Positions 42,727-50,392 of a DNA stretch of 64,000 nt are shown piece by piece. The notes below the pieces were generated by a model. That model saw only the letters and a program-made list of their open reading frames with translations, made no database searches and had not been told where the DNA came from. The stretch is from Paenibacillus abyssi. Its GTDB lineage: Bacteria > Bacillota > Bacilli > Paenibacillales > Paenibacillaceae. A program made the translations under genes and the position numbers. The stretch's first letter is position 1. Every line of letters starts with the position of its first letter. The stretch covers positions 62,001-126,000 of the forward strand of contig NZ_BMGR01000013.1 in assembly GCF_014640295.1 (NCBI RefSeq). The letters run 5' to 3'.

Positions 42727-43419
42727 ATGAATCAGAGTATGGAGTTGTCCCGTGCGCTGCCGTATGCTTATGCCTGCCGTCCTGAGCGGACGGCATTAAT
42801 CATTATTGACATGCAGAACGATTTTTGTGCGCCAGGCGGATTTGGCGAACGTCTTGGCAATGACATCACGCCTACCCGGTCTATAATCCCTGTCATCTCG
42901 GATGTGCTGGCGGCGGCCCGCACGGCCGGGATGATGGTCATCCATACAAGAGAAGGCCACTTGGCTGATCTGTCGGACTGTCCGCCGTCGAAGCTGGCGC
43001 GCAGCAAAAAGCAGGGAGCCGGCATAGGTGATCCGGGGCCGATGGGGCGTATTCTCGTTAGAGGAGAGAAGGGCCATGATATTGTACCGGAACTAACGCC
43101 TGCAGCAGGGGAGACGATTATCGATAAGCCGGGTAAAGGGGCTTTTTATCAGACAAACCTGCAGGAGAAGCTTGAGGAGAAGAAGATCGAATCGCTTATT
43201 TTATGTGGAGTAACAACCCATGTTTGCGTACACACAACATTAAGGGAAGCTAATGACCGCGGATATGAATGTCTGGTGCTGGAGGATGCAACCGCTGCTT
43301 TCGACCCGGCGGATCATCAAGCGGCGATCCGCATGGTATGGCAGCAGGGCGGAATTTTCGGATGGACGGCAGTTTCTTCGGTATTTATCGAAGGGCTGCG
43401 CGGCAAGGACCGACCATAA
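42727..43419 (+). CDS. Isochorismatase-like cysteine hydrolase, third biuret-hydrolase-like paralogue
   Basis: A 230-residue hydrolase with a complete triad: Asp28 (IIIDMQNDFC), Lys134 (IDKPGKGAFY) and Cys167 (GVTTHVCVHTT). It is more diverged from BiuH than its neighbours (PGGFGERLGND in place of KGGYVDRMGYD, and DCPPSKLARSKKQGAGIGDP), so it may prefer a related substrate such as another ureide or amide. AAAGGA lies about a dozen bases before the ATG. It follows the cysteine-less paralogue by 58 bases and precedes the pucR-type gene; probably one transcript with amiF. Confidence 0.85.
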   Translation: MNQSMELSRALPYAYACRPERTALIIIDMQNDFCAPGGFGERLGNDITPTRSIIPVISDVLAAARTAGMMVIHTREGHLADLSDCPPSKLARSKKQGAGIGDPGPMGRILVRGEKGHDIVPELTPAAGETIIDKPGKGAFYQTNLQEKLEEKKIESLILCGVTTHVCVHTTLREANDRGYECLVLEDATAAFDPADHQAAIRMVWQQGGIFGWTAVSSVFIEGLRGKDRP

Positions 43420-43472
43420 CAGCCTGGAAACAGCAGACGTGGTGCGGCATTCCCGGGAAAGGAGCGTAGAAG

Positions 43473-45074
43473 ATGGAAGAGTTAATGGGACAAGGATTAA
43501 CGGTGAAGGATCTTCTTACGATTCCCCATTTCAAAGAAGCGGTACTGCTTGGCGGGAGCTCCGGGCTTGAGCAGCTGGTGAGCAGGATTAATGTGATGGA
43601 AGTTCCCGATGTCGTGGATTGGGTGAGGCCCGGCGAATTTTTGATGACAACCGGCTATTCGTTCCGAAATGAGCCTGAGATCATGGAGACGCTCATTGCC
43701 GAGCTTGTTCAAAAGGGTGTAGTGGCACTGGGAATAAAAACCAAACGATTTGTTGACACCGTCCCGGAGACTGCAATAGCTGCAGCGAATGCTCATGGCC
43801 TGCCATTGATCGAGCTGCCTCCGGATACGGCATTTTCGGATGTGGTTCGTGAAGTAATGGAGCGGGTGCTGGTGGCAGAATCCCGTCATCTCTCTACACT
43901 CCAAAGCCGGGTTCAGCGTCTGTCTCACGTGCTGCTGCACGGGGACGGACTTTCTGCATTTTTGCATCATCTGCAGCTGCTCGTCAAAAATCCCGTTCTA
44001 TTGCTCGATCCAAATAACAGATGGACGGCTTCGCCAGGGGCGGAGTACTTTTGCCGGCAAATCGAGGAAGCGCAGTGGCAGAAGCTGCGTGAGGACCGGA
44101 CGCTGGAAACAGGATTTATCCAGATCGCTGACAGATATATACGCGTGCATATCTCGGCCGTCCCGGATAAACAGACTTACCCGTTCCTGCTCGTCATGAT
44201 GGAGACCGAGCAGGAATACGGTATTGTAGATACATTAACGGTGAACTGGGCGAGTGAGTTTGTCGGTTTTGAGATTAGCAATGCCCAGGCCAGAAAACGT
44301 ATTGAAACCAAATATATCGACCAGTTTATTCAGGATTGGATGGCGGGCCGGATTGTCTCGCCTGTGGATTTGCGCCTGCGGGCGGAAGCATGCGGCTGCC
44401 CGATTGATGACAGCTCCTCTTATGTCGCGGGCGTTGTTTCTTTTCATGATAAAAAGCCTGCCGTGAATGAGCTTCAGGAAATCGCCCGGCGTATGAATTG
44501 GGATGCCTCGGCGGGCAGCAATGCAGCCAGATGGACGGTTCTTGAAGAGGATCTGGCCGTCCTGTTTACATTGCGCGGACAAGATATGCCCGGCAGCGCT
44601 TTGGCGAGCCTTCGCCAGATATTCCCGGATCGGCACATCCAATTATGCCTGGGCAGAGAGGCGCCCGGTCAAAGTGAAGTGCCTGCAAGCTTCCGGGAAG
44701 CGAAAAGGGCTGCCGAGGTCAGCCTGGTATGCAAAGTGGCGGGCGAAACGTTGCACTATGGCGATCTGGGCGTGTACCTGCTGCTCTATCGCTTACAAGG
44801 AAGCGAAGAGCTGGAGGAATTCAAGCGTACATATCTGGAGCCGCTCCTCCAGTACGATGAGAAACATCAGGGCGCCCTGCTGAATACATTGCGAACTTAC
44901 TTCCTGTGCAACGGAAACGCAAAGGAGACTGCGGAACGGCTGTTTCTTCATTACAACACCGTGAATTACCGGCTCGAGAGGATACGCGGCGAACTCGGAT
45001 TGCGGCTCGACGATCCGGAGGTCAGGCTGCAGCTGCAGCTCGCGATCAAATTGTATGAAATCAAGGAGCATTAA
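43473..45074 (+). CDS. PucR-family transcriptional regulator
   Basis: A 533-residue regulator. Residues 8-130 are the PucR domain (LTVKDLLTIPHFKEAVLLGG, RPGEFLMTTGYSF, GVVALGIKTKRFVDTVPE). A middle GGDEF-like/CdaR region spans roughly 290-410. The C-terminal helix-turn-helix_30 is NTLRTYFLCNGNAKETAERL then FLHYNTVNYRLERIRGELGL. PucR activates purine and ureide catabolism in Bacillus; here it is the likely specific regulator of the amidase/transporter cluster. AAAGGAGCG precedes the ATG. It ends the plus-strand run; the next gene is convergent. Confidence 0.9.
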   Translation: MEELMGQGLTVKDLLTIPHFKEAVLLGGSSGLEQLVSRINVMEVPDVVDWVRPGEFLMTTGYSFRNEPEIMETLIAELVQKGVVALGIKTKRFVDTVPETAIAAANAHGLPLIELPPDTAFSDVVREVMERVLVAESRHLSTLQSRVQRLSHVLLHGDGLSAFLHHLQLLVKNPVLLLDPNNRWTASPGAEYFCRQIEEAQWQKLREDRTLETGFIQIADRYIRVHISAVPDKQTYPFLLVMMETEQEYGIVDTLTVNWASEFVGFEISNAQARKRIETKYIDQFIQDWMAGRIVSPVDLRLRAEACGCPIDDSSSYVAGVVSFHDKKPAVNELQEIARRMNWDASAGSNAARWTVLEEDLAVLFTLRGQDMPGSALASLRQIFPDRHIQLCLGREAPGQSEVPASFREAKRAAEVSLVCKVAGETLHYGDLGVYLLLYRLQGSEELEEFKRTYLEPLLQYDEKHQGALLNTLRTYFLCNGNAKETAERLFLHYNTVNYRLERIRGELGLRLDDPEVRLQLQLAIKLYEIKEH

Positions 45075-45118
45075 AGAGTACGACGGCAGGCGATTTTTAG
45101 AGATGTACCGGGAATTTG

Positions 45119-45670
45119 TTATTTCAGCAGCTTAATAAATTCCCGCATGAAGCCTGGGAGATCCGGCCATGCACGGCCCGATACGAGATTTTTATGCGTA
45201 TGAAGTTCTTTTTCGATATACGTCGCGCCGCTTGCGATAACATCCGGCTTACAGGAGGTGTATGCCGTGTACTCCCGGCCTTTCATCAGATCTGCGACGA
45301 CAGTCAACACCTGCGCGGCATGGCAAATGGCGCCGACAGGCTTGTTCTGCTCAAAAAAATGGCGGACAATCTTTGGCAGGTCCGCATTCATCCGGATATA
45401 TTCGGGGGCCCGCCCGCCCGGGATAATGAGTCCGTCGTACTGCTCGGGCTTTACATCGGCGAAAGCCATCTGCGAATCGAGCCCGTAGGCCAGCTTTTCC
45501 ACAAAGGTCTCCATACCGGCTACAAAGTCATGCGTCACGGTTTGCAGCTTTTTGACTGATGGCGATGCAATCGTAACTTCCATTCCCTCTTCCAAACAAC
45601 GGTAATACGGGTAAAATACCTCAAGCGCCTCAACCGCGTCTCCTGTCACAATTAATACTTTTTTACTCAT
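45119..45670 (-). CDS. DJ-1/PfpI-family protein
   Basis: A 183-residue class-I-glutamine-amidotransferase-like protein. The nucleophile elbow is GAICHAAQVLT near residue 107, and the Glu of the catalytic group is in LIIPGGRAPEYIR near 78. YTSCKPDVIASGATYIEKE and LVSGRAWPDLPGFMREF complete the family pattern. Members act as chaperones, glyoxalases or proteases. The minus-strand ATG at 45670 follows GGGGG; the longer in-frame extension to 45835 has no ribosome site and poor composition. It is divergent from hxlA, whose product detoxifies formaldehyde, so a link to carbonyl stress is possible. Confidence 0.88.
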   Translation of the reverse strand: MSKKVLIVTGDAVEALEVFYPYYRCLEEGMEVTIASPSVKKLQTVTHDFVAGMETFVEKLAYGLDSQMAFADVKPEQYDGLIIPGGRAPEYIRMNADLPKIVRHFFEQNKPVGAICHAAQVLTVVADLMKGREYTAYTSCKPDVIASGATYIEKELHTHKNLVSGRAWPDLPGFMREFIKLLK

Positions 45671-45864
45671 GGACCGTACCCCCATTTTACATTTTTCAAC
45701 CTTCATGCAGTAAGGCCAGATAAATATAGAATGACTAAAACCCGCCAAAACATACACGAAATAATAAAGGAGAGGAACTTGTAAACCCTCACGCTGAATA
45801 TTTTTTGCGGCATTTCTCATAATACCAGTGTACACATTTAAATTTATTTAAGGGTGGGGTAGTG

Positions 45865-46497
45865 ATGCAGCTTCAATTAGCATTAGATCTTGTTAATATT
45901 CCGGAAGCCATAGAGCTGGTAAAAGAAGTCGAGCCCTATGTTGATATCGTGGAGATCGGTACGCCGGTTGTCATTAATGAAGGTCTCCGGGCGGTTAAAG
46001 AAGTAAAGCAGGCCTTTCCTTCTATGACCGTGCTGGCTGACCTTAAGGTCATGGATGCGGCGGGTTATGAGGTGATGAAGGCATCCGAGGCCGGCGCGGA
46101 CATCGTCACGGTGCTGGGAGCGGCGGAGGATATGACGATTAAAGGCGCAGTGGAAGAGGCCAAAAAACAAAACAAAAAGATCCTCGTTGACATGATCGGG
46201 ATTAAGGATATCGAAGGACGTGCGAAGGAACTCGACGCGCTTGGCGTAGATTATATTTGTGTACACACCGGTTATGATCTTCAGGCGGTCGGACAAAATT
46301 CATTCGAGGACCTGACGAAGATTAAACGTGTGGTGAAAAATGCAAAAACGGCTATCGCGGGCGGCATCAAGTTAAGCATCTTGCCGGAGGTCATTAAAGC
46401 GAAACCCGATCTCGTCATCGTAGGCGGAGGCATTACCGGCGAAGCGGATAAAAAAGCAGCTGCTGCCGAAATAAAGAGATTAATTCAACAAGGGTAA
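45865..46497 (+). CDS. hxlA: 3-hexulose-6-phosphate synthase
   Basis: A 210-residue enzyme of the orotidine-phosphate-decarboxylase fold. It condenses formaldehyde with ribulose 5-phosphate. LQLALDLVNIPEAIELVKEV, VDIVEIGTPVVINEG, LADLKVMDAAGYEV (the metal-site DxKxxD), VTVLGAAED and IAGGIKLSILPEVI are family blocks. The ATG at 45865 is correctly spaced from AGGGTGGGG, unlike the GTG three bases earlier. The next gene is the partner isomerase, so the pair is the RuMP formaldehyde-fixing module. The usual divergent hxlR regulator is absent. Confidence 0.95.
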   Translation: MQLQLALDLVNIPEAIELVKEVEPYVDIVEIGTPVVINEGLRAVKEVKQAFPSMTVLADLKVMDAAGYEVMKASEAGADIVTVLGAAEDMTIKGAVEEAKKQNKKILVDMIGIKDIEGRAKELDALGVDYICVHTGYDLQAVGQNSFEDLTKIKRVVKNAKTAIAGGIKLSILPEVIKAKPDLVIVGGGITGEADKKAAAAEIKRLIQQG

Positions 46498-46505
46498 CAA
46501 AGGAC

Positions 46506-47078
46506 ATGTTGACAATCGGGTATGCAGCAGTAGTGCTGAAAGAGCTGAACCACGCGATCGGCCAGATTGCTGAGGAAGAAGCTGAAACTTTGGTGGACCG
46601 CATTCTTCAGACCAACAAGATCTTTGTAGCAGGCGCGGGCAGATCCGGTTTGATGGGGCGGGCTTTCGCCATGCGGATGATGCACATCGGGATGGAAGGA
46701 TATGTGGTGGGCGAAACGGTAACGCCTAACCTGGAAAAGGGCGATCTGTTAATCGTCGGTTCCGGCTCGGGTGAGACAAAAAGCTTGTTAGCGATGGCGG
46801 AGAAAGCGAAAAGCTTGAATGGCGCTGTCGCAGCAATCACGATCTTCCCGGAATCGGCGTTGGGGAAATTGGCTGACATCACCGTCAAAATGCCCGGCTC
46901 CCCCAAGGATCAATCGGAAGGCTCTTATAAGACAATCCAGCCTATGGGTTCATTATTCGAGCAAACCCTTCTATTGTTTTATGATTCTGTCATATTGAGG
47001 CTGATGGAGAAACGGGGATTGAATTCCGAGACGATGTACGGCAGGCATGCCAATCTTGAATTCAGCAAGGAGATCTAA
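46506..47078 (+). CDS. hxlB: 6-phospho-3-hexuloisomerase
   Basis: A 190-residue SIS-fold isomerase that converts hexulose 6-phosphate to fructose 6-phosphate. The sugar-phosphate motifs are FVAGAGRSGLMGRAFAMR, LIVGSGSGETKSLL and TIFPESALGKLADITVKMPG. The C-terminus NSETMYGRHANLE is characteristic of HxlB. It lies nine bases after hxlA. A hairpin terminator follows. Together they remove formaldehyde, useful if the cell meets methylated or formamide-like compounds. Confidence 0.95.
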   Translation: MLTIGYAAVVLKELNHAIGQIAEEEAETLVDRILQTNKIFVAGAGRSGLMGRAFAMRMMHIGMEGYVVGETVTPNLEKGDLLIVGSGSGETKSLLAMAEKAKSLNGAVAAITIFPESALGKLADITVKMPGSPKDQSEGSYKTIQPMGSLFEQTLLLFYDSVILRLMEKRGLNSETMYGRHANLEFSKEI

Positions 47079-47086
47079 ATAACGAT

Positions 47087-47131
47087 AGGGCCGTCCCAAA
47101 TGATTGAAAGGGCTGAGGGACGGCTCTTTTT
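47087..47131 (+). terminator. Terminator after hxlB
   Basis: AGGGCCGTCCC (47087-47097) and GGGACGGCTCT (47117-47127) form the stem (one G-U), followed by TTTTTC. It resembles the GCTGTC stem family. Confidence 0.88.
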
Positions 47132-47249
47132 CGTGCGGCCACTAAAAAAACATTCCCCGAAATGAAGCGTTGGATAGGCATCCCGGTACACTGCGGAATA
47201 TCTTATAAAGTGAGTGACAGCAGCAGTGGAGACGGGAGGAGAAGTGAGA

Positions 47250-48818
47250 ATGACGAATTCAGCCGGATTGCCGGTTTTTAAGAATGAGGCTTTTACGGAT
47301 TTTTCGCTGCCTGTGAATCAAGCGCTTATGGAAGCCGCGCTTCGTAAGGTGAAGGCGGAGCTCGGCAGGGATTATCCGCTGCGGATCGGGGCGGAGAGAA
47401 TCATGACCGGCGACAAGATCGTGTCGGTTAATCCCGGCAATATCAGCGAAGTTGTGGGGCGGGTCAGCAAAGCTTCCCTGGGATTAGCGGAGCAAGCGAT
47501 GCAGGAGGCTCTGAATTCTTTTGAAGCATGGAAGAGGGTGCCTGCGGCCGAACGTGCAGGTTATGTATTTAAAGCCGCTCAGCTGATGCGCGAGAGAAAG
47601 CATGAATTTTCAGCGCTGATGATTGTTGAGGCAGGGAAAAATTGGGCGGAGGCCGATGCGGATACGGCCGAGGCGATTGATTTCATGGAGTTTTACGGCA
47701 GAGAAATGATCCGCCTTAGCCTTACGAATGAGCATCAGCCCTTAACGAAAATAGAAGGCGAGGACAATCGTTTGGCGTATATTCCGCTAGGCGTGGGAAT
47801 CGTCATTCCGCCCTGGAACTTTCCGTTAGCGATCTGTGCAGGGATGACGACAGCTGCCATTGTCTGCGGCAATACAGTCGTACTAAAGCCATCGTCGCTT
47901 ACACCGGTTATCGCCCATAAATTTGTGGCATTAATGGAGGAAGCAGGGCTGCCTTCGGGGGTCATCAATTTCGTACCGGGAAGCGGGGCTGAGATCGGCG
48001 ATTTTTTAACGAAACATCCGAAGACGCGGTTTATCAGCTTTACTGGCTCTAAAGAAATAGGACTTCGCATCCATGCTTTGGCGTCCCACACGGCAGACGG
48101 CCAGAAATGGATGAAGCGCGTCATTGCGGAAATGGGCGGCAAGGACGGCATAGTCGTTGACGAAACCGCAAATGTAGAACAAGCGGCCAAAGCGATCGTC
48201 GCATCGGCATTCGGCTTTCAAGGACAGAAATGCTCAGCCGGATCCCGGGCGATCATTGTTGAAGCGGTCTATGATAAGGTTGTTCAACTGGTGAAGGAAG
48301 AAACAGAAAAGCTCTCTGTCGGCCTGCCCGAATTGAATTGCCCGGCTGGACCGGTATCAGACCGGCAAGCCTACGACAAGATTATGGACTACATCGAAAT
48401 CGGCAGACGGGAGGGCCGTCTTCTCACCGGCGGAGACAAAGCTGAAGGGAATGGGTACTACATTCAGCCTACTGTGTTTGTGGATGTCGACAGTAAGTCG
48501 CGCATCATGCAGGAAGAAATATTCGGCCCTGTTCTGGCGATCGGCAGGGCGAAGGATTATAAAGAGGCAATCGCCATGTATAATGATACTGAATTTGGTC
48601 TGACAGGGTCCTTTTTCTCCCAAGATGAAGCACACATACATTACGCGCTGGATGAAATGTTCTGCGGCAATCTTTATATTAATCGTAAATGTACGGGAGC
48701 CCTGGTAGGCGTCCATCCGTTCGGAGGCTTCAATATGTCGGGCACAGACTCCAAAGCAGGGGGATATGACTATCTGCTGCTGTTCACGCAAGCGAAGCTG
48801 ACATCGAGAAAAACGTAA
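47250..48818 (+). CDS. L-glutamate gamma-semialdehyde (P5C) dehydrogenase
   Basis: A 522-residue aldehyde dehydrogenase of the RocA/PruA type, oxidising glutamate semialdehyde to glutamate with NAD+ in proline and arginine catabolism. The nucleophile is Cys328 (GFQGQKCSAGSR) and the general base Glu294 (IAEMGGKD); cofactor binding is GVGIVIPPWNFPLA, FTGSKEIG. It ends GGFNMSGTDSKAGGYDYLLL, the hallmark of the RocA group. The ATG at 47250 follows GGGAGGAG; upstream GTG and TTG starts lack a site. Monocistronic between terminators; no proline dehydrogenase lies near. Confidence 0.93.
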   Translation: MTNSAGLPVFKNEAFTDFSLPVNQALMEAALRKVKAELGRDYPLRIGAERIMTGDKIVSVNPGNISEVVGRVSKASLGLAEQAMQEALNSFEAWKRVPAAERAGYVFKAAQLMRERKHEFSALMIVEAGKNWAEADADTAEAIDFMEFYGREMIRLSLTNEHQPLTKIEGEDNRLAYIPLGVGIVIPPWNFPLAICAGMTTAAIVCGNTVVLKPSSLTPVIAHKFVALMEEAGLPSGVINFVPGSGAEIGDFLTKHPKTRFISFTGSKEIGLRIHALASHTADGQKWMKRVIAEMGGKDGIVVDETANVEQAAKAIVASAFGFQGQKCSAGSRAIIVEAVYDKVVQLVKEETEKLSVGLPELNCPAGPVSDRQAYDKIMDYIEIGRREGRLLTGGDKAEGNGYYIQPTVFVDVDSKSRIMQEEIFGPVLAIGRAKDYKEAIAMYNDTEFGLTGSFFSQDEAHIHYALDEMFCGNLYINRKCTGALVGVHPFGGFNMSGTDSKAGGYDYLLLFTQAKLTSRKT

Positions 48819-48852
48819 ATATGGAAGAGGAGTATCTATCTAGGCCAGCTTG

Positions 48853-48902
48853 GAGAAAGCCGTATTCACGCGATTCGTAAATCGCAGGGATACGGCTTTC
48901 TC
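48853..48902 (+). terminator. Terminator after the P5C dehydrogenase gene
   Basis: GAGAAAGCCGTAT (48853-48865) and ATACGGCTTTCTC (48890-48902) are perfect 13-base arms, with inner GCGAT/ATCGC. The following U-run is weak. Confidence 0.8.
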
Positions 48903-48998
48903 ATATCTTCCGGGAAACGATGAATTCTTGTCCTATTTCACCTGATACCGCCATATAATCTATCAATGTAAACAAACCCGTTCAGGAGGTTGTTATAG

Positions 48999-50315
48999 AT
49001 GAGAGGCTCCTTGTTTAAGAGAGTGGCGGTAGTGGCGATCTGCACGGTGATATTTCTTCTGTGGCTGCAGACAACGGAGGAGCTTTATGTAGGCAGTGCT
49101 GCGGGTGTAGCGGAAGAATCCAGCGCGGGGGCGGGAGACACGATCACTGTCATCGGTCAGATCGGAGCTGCCCCAAGTGTTAGGGGTGAGGCGTTTATTC
49201 AGCCGGCCAAAGCAAAAGTCGAAACAGAAACCGAAGCCGAGAGGATGCCAGCCGCAGCGCACAATAAGCAATGGGGTAATGGCGATCCAAACGGCGGGGA
49301 TCCGGCACAGCCGACGGTCTATTTGACCTTTGATGACGGCCCTAGCAAATGGACACCGCAGGTACTCGATATATTGCAAGAACACGGGGTAAAGGCTACT
49401 TTTTTTGTATTGGGCAAATTGGTAGAGGAGCGGGAGGAGACGGCACGCCGCATCGTCAGCGAAGGCCATTCCCTTGGCAATCATACCTACGATCACGAAT
49501 ACACAAAGCTGTATGGGAGCAGCTTCCTTGGCTTCTGGGAACAAGTACAACAGACCGACGAGGCGATATTCCGGGTTACCGGTGAACGGGTGCGGATTTT
49601 ACGGGCACCGGGCGGCACGTTTAGCAATTTTGATGCCCTCTACTTTTACTATATGCAAGAAGCCGGTTACGAAGTTCACGACTGGACGATGGATTCCGGC
49701 GATTCGAAACGGCGTGGCGTGCCTGCGCAGGAAATTATCAATAATGTGAAAAAGGCGAAGCTCACCCATACCGTTAACCTGCTTATGCATGACAGCGCCG
49801 GCCATCAAGAGACGGTCAAGGCCCTGCCTGAAATTATCCGGTATTTCAAAGATAAGGGTTACCGTTTTGCAGCTTTGACGGATCAGGTGAAGCCGGTTAC
49901 GTTTCGCGTGGGAAATATAAAGTGGGACCGGAGCCCTTCGGAGCGCCAGCATGAGCAGATCTTGGACATGATTAGAAAGGCCGATTCAAGCGGGTATCAG
50001 GCACCTGCGGTCAAGCCGAATGCGGCTGCTGCCGCGATGGCGAAAGAACCGCCGAAAATGGACGAGCGGGAGTGGATCGCATTACGTGATTGGGCGCGGG
50101 GGAAAGGTACTGTGATGTGGGATCCGGCATCCAAAACGGCTGCATTAACATTGAACGGCGCAGCATTACTTTTCCATCCGGGAGCCGGGAATGCGGCATG
50201 GGTGGAATCCGGCCGGACGGAGGCCTCTGTTGACCTGCCAATCAAGTTCACCGACAACCGGTGGTATGTACTGAAAGCGCAGGCGGATGCGCTCGCAGCT
50301 GAGTTGGAAACATAA
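48999..50315 (+). CDS. Polysaccharide deacetylase (NodB/CE4) with signal anchor
   Basis: A 438-residue exported deacetylase for peptidoglycan or another N-acetylated glycan. A single N-terminal membrane segment (VAVVAICTVIFLLWLQ) acts as anchor or signal. The CE4 domain spans about 105-300: motif 1 TFDDGPS (catalytic Asp), motif 2 HSLGNHTYDHE (metal His pair), motif 3 RAPGGTFSN and motif 5 LLMHDSAGH. After it, an Ala-rich linker leads to an 80-residue domain resembling a copper-amine-oxidase-like stalk (EWIALRDWARGKGTVMWDP). CAGGAGG lies upstream. Monocistronic. Confidence 0.92.
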   Translation: MRGSLFKRVAVVAICTVIFLLWLQTTEELYVGSAAGVAEESSAGAGDTITVIGQIGAAPSVRGEAFIQPAKAKVETETEAERMPAAAHNKQWGNGDPNGGDPAQPTVYLTFDDGPSKWTPQVLDILQEHGVKATFFVLGKLVEEREETARRIVSEGHSLGNHTYDHEYTKLYGSSFLGFWEQVQQTDEAIFRVTGERVRILRAPGGTFSNFDALYFYYMQEAGYEVHDWTMDSGDSKRRGVPAQEIINNVKKAKLTHTVNLLMHDSAGHQETVKALPEIIRYFKDKGYRFAALTDQVKPVTFRVGNIKWDRSPSERQHEQILDMIRKADSSGYQAPAVKPNAAAAAMAKEPPKMDEREWIALRDWARGKGTVMWDPASKTAALTLNGAALLFHPGAGNAAWVESGRTEASVDLPIKFTDNRWYVLKAQADALAAELET

Positions 50316-50345
50316 CTGCCCACAGCCGTGAAAGACTGTGGGCAG
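50316..50345. terminator. Hairpin between convergent genes
   Basis: CTGCCCACAG (50316-50325) and CTGTGGGCAG (50336-50345) are perfect ten-base arms directly after the deacetylase stop. There is no strong U-run, so efficiency is uncertain. Confidence 0.65.
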
Positions 50346-50392
50346 TATGAAATGAGGATATGCTTGTTACGATCAACTGACCGCCATTTGTA

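Noticed and set aside
45671-45835. N-terminal extension of the DJ-1/PfpI gene to 45835
   Set aside because: The extension has no ribosome site, is unlike the family, and the ATG at 45670 follows GGGGG and starts exactly where the family begins (MSKKVLIVTG).
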